DNA from: Flagellimonas meishanensis
GTDB lineage: Bacteria > Bacteroidota > Bacteroidia > Flavobacteriales > Flavobacteriaceae
Assembly (NCBI RefSeq): GCF_019880545.1
Contig: NZ_JAINVW010000003.1
Coordinates: forward strand, 1,116,001-1,180,000
Direction: 5' to 3'
DNA: 64,000 nt
The position numbers and the translations under genes were made by a program. The stretch's first letter is position 1. Each line of letters starts with the position of its first letter. Positions 60,585-64,000 of the stretch are shown here, one piece after another. A model generated the notes under the pieces. That model saw nothing but the letters and a program-made list of their open reading frames with translations, had not been told where the DNA came from and ran no database searches.

Positions 60585-60923
60585 ATGAAAAAAGTCGAGG
60601 CAATTATTAGAAAATCAAAATTCGATGAGGTCAAAAAAGCACTTCATGGGATTGAGGTAAACTTCTTCAGCTACTGGGACGTGACTGGGGTTGGAAATGA
60701 AAAGCAAGGACATGTGTACCGGGGTATATCCTATAGTACCTCAGATATCCAACGGAGATATTTGGTCATAGTAGTGTCCGATAACTTTTTGGAGAGAACG
60801 GTGAACACACTGTTGGATTCCGCCGCTACGGGAAATGTGGGAGATGGAAAAATCTTCGTTTCCGATGTGATTGAGGCTTATCGAATCAGAACCAAGGAAA
60901 ACGGAAGCGCCGGAATAAACTAA
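60585..60923 (+). CDS. P-II family nitrogen regulator
   Basis: A 112-residue trimeric signal protein that binds ATP/ADP and 2-oxoglutarate and, when next to amt, plugs the ammonium channel. The ATG at 60585 gives MKKVEAIIRKSKFDEVKKAL, the normal first strand and helix. The T-loop carries YRG with Tyr45, which aligns with the uridylylated Tyr51 of E. coli GlnB, but the loop is two residues shorter. The C-terminal ATP-binding TGNVGDGKIFV and RIRTKE are present. amt follows after 29 bp. Confidence 0.94.
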   Translation: MKKVEAIIRKSKFDEVKKALHGIEVNFFSYWDVTGVGNEKQGHVYRGISYSTSDIQRRYLVIVVSDNFLERTVNTLLDSAATGNVGDGKIFVSDVIEAYRIRTKENGSAGIN

Positions 60924-60942
60924 TTACAAACCAACTAACAAC

Positions 60943-60955
60943 ATTTAAGATTATG
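60943..60955 (+). promoter_or_regulatory. Shared start-site leader of amt
   Basis: The 13-mer ATTTAAGATTATG includes the amt ATG and is repeated exactly at 62316-62328 for the porin gene. No Shine-Dalgarno site is present at either gene, so this A/T-rich leader may help ribosome binding. Confidence 0.35.
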
Positions 60956-62209
60956 GATACAGGATTATTTACAGCAAATAACGTATGGATGATGGTATGT
61001 ACCGGACTGGTGTTCTTTATGCACCTTGGGTTTTCCTTCTTGGAAATCGGGCTTACCAGACAAAAGAACACGGTGAACATTTTATTCAAGAATGTTTTCA
61101 TTATATGTGTGGGATTGCTCCTTTATTATATAGGAGGCTTTAATTTAATGTACCCTGGTTTTGAGGAGGGCGATTTTGGCTTTCTCAAGTTCGCAGGGTT
61201 CGGCATCGCAGCTCCAGAGAACGGAATGACCCCAGAGTATGCCGATGGCGGCTATACATGGTGGACAGACTTCCTGTTCCAAGGTATGTTTGCGGCAACA
61301 GCGGCAACCATTGTTTCGGGAGCCGTTGCCGAGCGTATAAAACTGGGTAGCTTTATGGTCTTCACCATTATATATGTAGGCCTCATTTACCCTATCGTTG
61401 GTTCCTGGCAGTGGGGAAGTGGATTCCTTTCTTCCCTTTCGTATGGCGAAGCCGAAGGATTCTACGATTTCGCAGGTTCCACTTTGGTACACTCCGTTGG
61501 GGGATGGGGCGCTCTCATGGCCATATACCTTTTGGGGGCCAGAATCGGGAAATTTGGGGACGATGGCAAACCAAACGCCATTCCCGGACATAACCTGCCA
61601 TTGACAGCCGCCGGGGTATTGATCCTATGGTTGGGCTGGTTCGGTTTCAACGGAGGTTCAGTACTTTCAGCGGATCCAGCTACCACCTCACTGGTATTGG
61701 TTACCACTTCCCTTGCAGCAGCAGCTGGCGGAGTATCAGCCTTCGTAACCTCATTTTTTGCGTACAAGAATTTCGATTTGACCATGTTCTTGAACGGAAT
61801 CTTGGGAGGTCTTGTCGGAATTACAGCGGGCGCGGACCAAATGTCGCCCAATGAAGCCGTCATTATCGGTCTTTTGGCCGGTATCATCATTGTTCTTGGG
61901 GTGGCCTTGATCGATAGATTGAAGTTGGACGATCCCGTTGGCGCCGTAGCAGTACACCTAATCTGTGGTATCTGGGGTACGCTTGCAGTGGGAATCTTTG
62001 GCCAAATGGCCGGATTGGACCAATTCCTTGTACAGTTGGCAGGAGTTGGAGCTGCGGGGGCATTCTGCTCGGTAACAGCTTTTATCATCCTACTTGTCAT
62101 CAAAAAGGTATCAGGGCTCAGGGTCTCCGAAGATGAGGAACTTGAAGGCCTCGACCTGCACGAACATGGTATGGATGCCTATGCCGATTTTAGAATGAAT
62201 CAACACTGA
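60953..62209 (+). CDS. amt: Ammonium transporter (Amt family)
   Basis: A 418-residue trimeric inner-membrane channel that conducts ammonia after deprotonating ammonium. Eleven spans are visible. The twin pore histidines are His180 (DFAGSTLVHSVGG) and His334 (AVHLICGIWGTL), and the phenylalanine gate and Trp in WWTDFLFQGMF are conserved. The cytoplasmic tail (LRVSEDEELEGLDLHEHGMDAYADF) is the P-II-binding tail of the family. It is downstream of the P-II gene by 29 bp and is followed by a hairpin and a porin gene. Confidence 0.97.
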   Translation: MDTGLFTANNVWMMVCTGLVFFMHLGFSFLEIGLTRQKNTVNILFKNVFIICVGLLLYYIGGFNLMYPGFEEGDFGFLKFAGFGIAAPENGMTPEYADGGYTWWTDFLFQGMFAATAATIVSGAVAERIKLGSFMVFTIIYVGLIYPIVGSWQWGSGFLSSLSYGEAEGFYDFAGSTLVHSVGGWGALMAIYLLGARIGKFGDDGKPNAIPGHNLPLTAAGVLILWLGWFGFNGGSVLSADPATTSLVLVTTSLAAAAGGVSAFVTSFFAYKNFDLTMFLNGILGGLVGITAGADQMSPNEAVIIGLLAGIIIVLGVALIDRLKLDDPVGAVAVHLICGIWGTLAVGIFGQMAGLDQFLVQLAGVGAAGAFCSVTAFIILLVIKKVSGLRVSEDEELEGLDLHEHGMDAYADFRMNQH

Positions 62210-62221
62210 TTATAAAAGGAA

Positions 62222-62247
62222 ACGGAGCGTTCTGCCAAACGCTCCGT
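62222..62247 (+). other. Perfect hairpin between amt and the porin gene
   Basis: ACGGAGCGTT (62222-62231) pairs with AACGCTCCGT (62238-62247) around CTGCCA. It is followed by AGTATAACCTTTTC, which lacks a full T tract. It may be a weak terminator, an attenuator or an RNA end that sets the relative amounts of amt and porin mRNA. Confidence 0.5.
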
Positions 62248-62325
62248 AGTATAACCTTTTCAACTTGAAACTCAAAAATTAGAAAAAACGCACCTCCAAG
62301 GAGGGCACCTAAACTATTTAAGATT

Positions 62326-63387
62326 ATGAAAACGATTATAAACACAAAGTTCGCAAAAAAAATACTATTTGCAGCCCTTGCCATAGTATCGGTTCAAGGT
62401 TTTTCACAAGAGGAGGAAGAAAAACCGAAGTTCACTTTTAGCGGGTCGGTAGATGCTTACTACAGATCTAATATTACCGCTCCCAACGGGGAGGAAGCCA
62501 TTGCTCCAGGCTCATCTTTTGCCAATCTGGATGGTTTTGCCCTGGGCATGGCCAACGTTATTGGGTCTTATGAAGGAGAAAAAGTAGGTTTTGTGGCTGA
62601 TTTGGTATTCGGCCCAAGGGGAACCGATGCCATCTTTGCATCACCAATGTATTCCGCAACCGGGGATATTGTGAACCAATTGTACGTATACTGGAATGTG
62701 AGTGATGCCGTTACCCTTACCTTTGGTAATTTCAACACCTTTTTGGGGTATGAAGTGATTTCTCCTGTGGCCAACTTCAACTACAGTACCTCGTACCTAT
62801 TTTCTTATGGGCCATTCAGCCACACAGGTTTGAAAGCTGATTTTGATTTGGGCAATGATTGGTCCGCGATGCTTGCTGTAATGAATCCCACCGATTTGAC
62901 CGAGCTCAATGGTACGGGGGATTACGCCGTTGGTGCCCAATTGGGTTACTCAGGCCAGTTCTTGAACTTGCTTTACAGCCAAGGTGGCTTTGAAATTGAC
63001 TATACCGGTGGATTTGACCTTTCCGAGGAATTTTTCTTGGGCATCAATGCGGCCCACTTTACCCAAGAGGATGATGGTGGAAGCTTTACCGGGGTAGCGC
63101 TTTACCCACAATATAAGACTTCTGACACCTTTACCATTGGACTTCGCGGAGAATATTTTACAACGAGTGATGGTTTCGATAATGTTGCAGGAATTGGAGC
63201 TTTTGGAGATGACGATGATGGCAGCGTACTTGCCATAACGCTAACTGGAAGTGCAACTATTGGTGATTTGATTTTGAAGCCAGAAATTCGATTGGATAGC
63301 GCTTCTGAAGATGTTTTTATCGACAATGACAGGGAAGCCACGGGCAGCTTGGCCTCCGTTCTTTTTGCAGCTATCTACTCTTTTTAA
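62326..63387 (+). CDS. Outer-membrane porin (OmpL-like putative beta-barrel porin-2 family)
   Basis: A 353-residue outer-membrane protein. A signal peptide (to about residue 27, VQGFSQ) is followed by an acidic stretch EEEEKPKF and a barrel of about 14-16 strands with alternating residues (FTFSGSVDAYYRSNI, KVGFVADLVFGPRG, LYVYWNVSDAVTLTFGNFNTF), closed by SVLFAAIYSF with a terminal aromatic. The family is the OmpL-like porin-2 group, which in flavobacteria often follows amt. The channel may let ammonium or other small solutes in. It shares the start-site leader of amt. The substrate is not shown. Confidence 0.8.
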   Translation: MKTIINTKFAKKILFAALAIVSVQGFSQEEEEKPKFTFSGSVDAYYRSNITAPNGEEAIAPGSSFANLDGFALGMANVIGSYEGEKVGFVADLVFGPRGTDAIFASPMYSATGDIVNQLYVYWNVSDAVTLTFGNFNTFLGYEVISPVANFNYSTSYLFSYGPFSHTGLKADFDLGNDWSAMLAVMNPTDLTELNGTGDYAVGAQLGYSGQFLNLLYSQGGFEIDYTGGFDLSEEFFLGINAAHFTQEDDGGSFTGVALYPQYKTSDTFTIGLRGEYFTTSDGFDNVAGIGAFGDDDDGSVLAITLTGSATIGDLILKPEIRLDSASEDVFIDNDREATGSLASVLFAAIYSF

Positions 63388-63410
63388 CCGACAACCTACA
63401 AATAATGACG

Positions 63411-63445
63411 AAAAGCCTTTTTCCCCAGGGATCAAGGCTTTTTTT
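63411..63445. terminator. Terminator between the porin and DUF1684 genes
   Basis: AAAAGCCTT (63411-63419) pairs with AAGGCTTTT (63434-63442) and more T follows. The 3' arm covers the DUF1684 stop codon. It serves the porin on the plus strand and possibly DUF1684 on the minus strand. Confidence 0.65.
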
Positions 63446-64000
63446 CAACACTAAAGTCTTTCACTCCTGCTCTCACATTAGTTCTCAAATAATTTTGCCT
63501 TGGCACTAGAGGGCAGGAGTACTTTTTATTGTAGACACAATAGGGATTATAGGCCCGGTTAAAATCAATGACCAGGGTATCCCCTTCGGGGATTGACAAA
63601 TCAATATAACGCCCTCCACCATACGTCTCCTCTCCATTGGTTTCGTCCAAAAAAGGCAAGAACAGATAGTCTTCAAATTCCTCCTGATCTGTTAAATCCA
63701 AACTCTGGTACACCTCCAATTGGTGCTCCGACCCATTCAAGCTAAAATGCGCAATACCATAGACTACTTCCAATGTTTTTCGGTCCGTTGTGGTTGGCAT
63801 TTGAAAGGGTTTTGCATCAGGTGTCCGCTGAAAGAACGCCCTGACAACATAGGCAGTATCCGGTTTGAAAAACTCCAGTCCTTCAAATTGCTTGCGGTGC
63901 CTATCGAGCAAGGGTGAAGTCTTGGGATCACGAAAACTAGCGTTCAATTCCTTCTGAAAATCCAAGATTGCCTTGAGTATTTCCGATTTGTATTCCGCTT
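63432..64000 (-). CDS. DUF1684 domain-containing protein (5' end outside window)
   Basis: The minus-strand frame is open to the window edge (last full codon 63998-63996), reading AEYKSEILKAILDFQKELNA ahead of SFRDPKTSPL, so the start lies beyond base 64000; a TTG at 63965 is internal. The visible 189 residues match DUF1684: DRHRKQFEGLEFFKPDTAY, GGGRYIDLSIPEGDTLVIDFNRAYNPYCVYNKKYSCPLVPRQNYLRTNVRAGVKDF. The conserved DFNRAYNPYC region resembles a metal- or ligand-binding pocket. Function unknown; in relatives an exported or lipoprotein form is common. The gene is partial only because of the window. Confidence 0.85.
   Translation of the reverse strand, partial: AEYKSEILKAILDFQKELNASFRDPKTSPLLDRHRKQFEGLEFFKPDTAYVVRAFFQRTPDAKPFQMPTTTDRKTLEVVYGIAHFSLNGSEHQLEVYQSLDLTDQEEFEDYLFLPFLDETNGEETYGGGRYIDLSIPEGDTLVIDFNRAYNPYCVYNKKYSCPLVPRQNYLRTNVRAGVKDFSVEKKP

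Noticed and set aside
61462..62103. 213-codon open frame on the minus strand, rich in Pro, Thr and Ala
   Set aside because: It is antisense to amt; the composition reflects Gly/Val/Ala codons read backwards.
62291..62310. AAGGAGGG as a Shine-Dalgarno site of the porin gene
   Set aside because: It is over 20 nt from the ATG and sits in a small CCTCC/GGAGG self-complementary stretch; Bacteroidota rarely use such sites.

Overview
The window reads as a contiguous piece of a Flavobacteriaceae chromosome (Bacteroidota; probably a marine, Muricauda/Flagellimonas-like genus, which is an inference from overall gene content). The lineage markers are two proteins with the type-B type IX secretion C-terminal domain, a long NusB, a PUR-alpha/DUF3276 protein, stand-alone MnmD, a cyclophilin-FKBP fusion, a FecA-like TonB receptor and promoters of the Bacteroidota form (TTG, 17-23 bp, TAnnTTTG). 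Shine-Dalgarno sites are mostly absent. Genes are dense on both strands, several convergent pairs overlap at their 3' ends, and no tRNA, rRNA, CRISPR array, insertion sequence or prophage was seen.

Layout. 1-3155: the 3' end of dapD, then three glycosyltransferases likely acting on surface glycans. 3158-6160: tsaC-like gene, CCA-adding/HD nucleotidyltransferase and heme A synthase, tightly packed. 6202-10674: a pRiA4b-ORF3-like protein, a nucleoid-associated protein, an unrecognised protein with a possible kinase-like core, and an ABC-2 exporter pair. 10704-15202: two tandem T9SS cargo proteins. 15252-24217: housekeeping genes (uvrB, hsp20, TerB-like, sucC, Lon-N domain, lysA, thioredoxin-like, guaB). 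24459-31129: TonB receptor, a pyrD-lysE-HMG-CoA-lyase operon, a Spy-like periplasmic protein and pepT. 31264-35404: nusB-DUF1573-yajC operon, an ABC exporter and DUF3276. 35492-47423: M14 and M28 peptidases, an acyltransferase with a sodium symporter, redoxin/cupin/GNAT genes, DinB, 1-Cys peroxiredoxin, two tiny membrane ORFs, the cyclophilin-FKBP fusion and PPK2. 48322-53567: a very tight five-gene operon (ABC ATPase, ABC permease, MscS channel, outer-membrane barrel, sigma-54-type response regulator without a DNA-binding domain). 53753-58984: grpE-dnaJ, an epimerase, DUF4920-mnmD and ilvE. 59012-64000: MazG-like gene, small membrane proteins, crcB, a P-II/Amt/porin ammonium module and a truncated DUF1684 gene.

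The items most worth following are: (i) a family of three tiny single-span membrane ORFs sharing a leucine-rich core ending in SVN; (ii) the ABC-MscS-barrel-regulator operon, whose barrel gene appears to start at an ATA codon overlapping the mscS stop and whose response regulator lacks its HTH and has GAFTSA in place of GAFTGA; (iii) an unknown protein at 7782-8858 with kinase-like spacing of K, GD-x4-N and DFD motifs; (iv) the ammonium module, in which amt and the porin share a 13-nt start-site leader and are separated by a strong hairpin.
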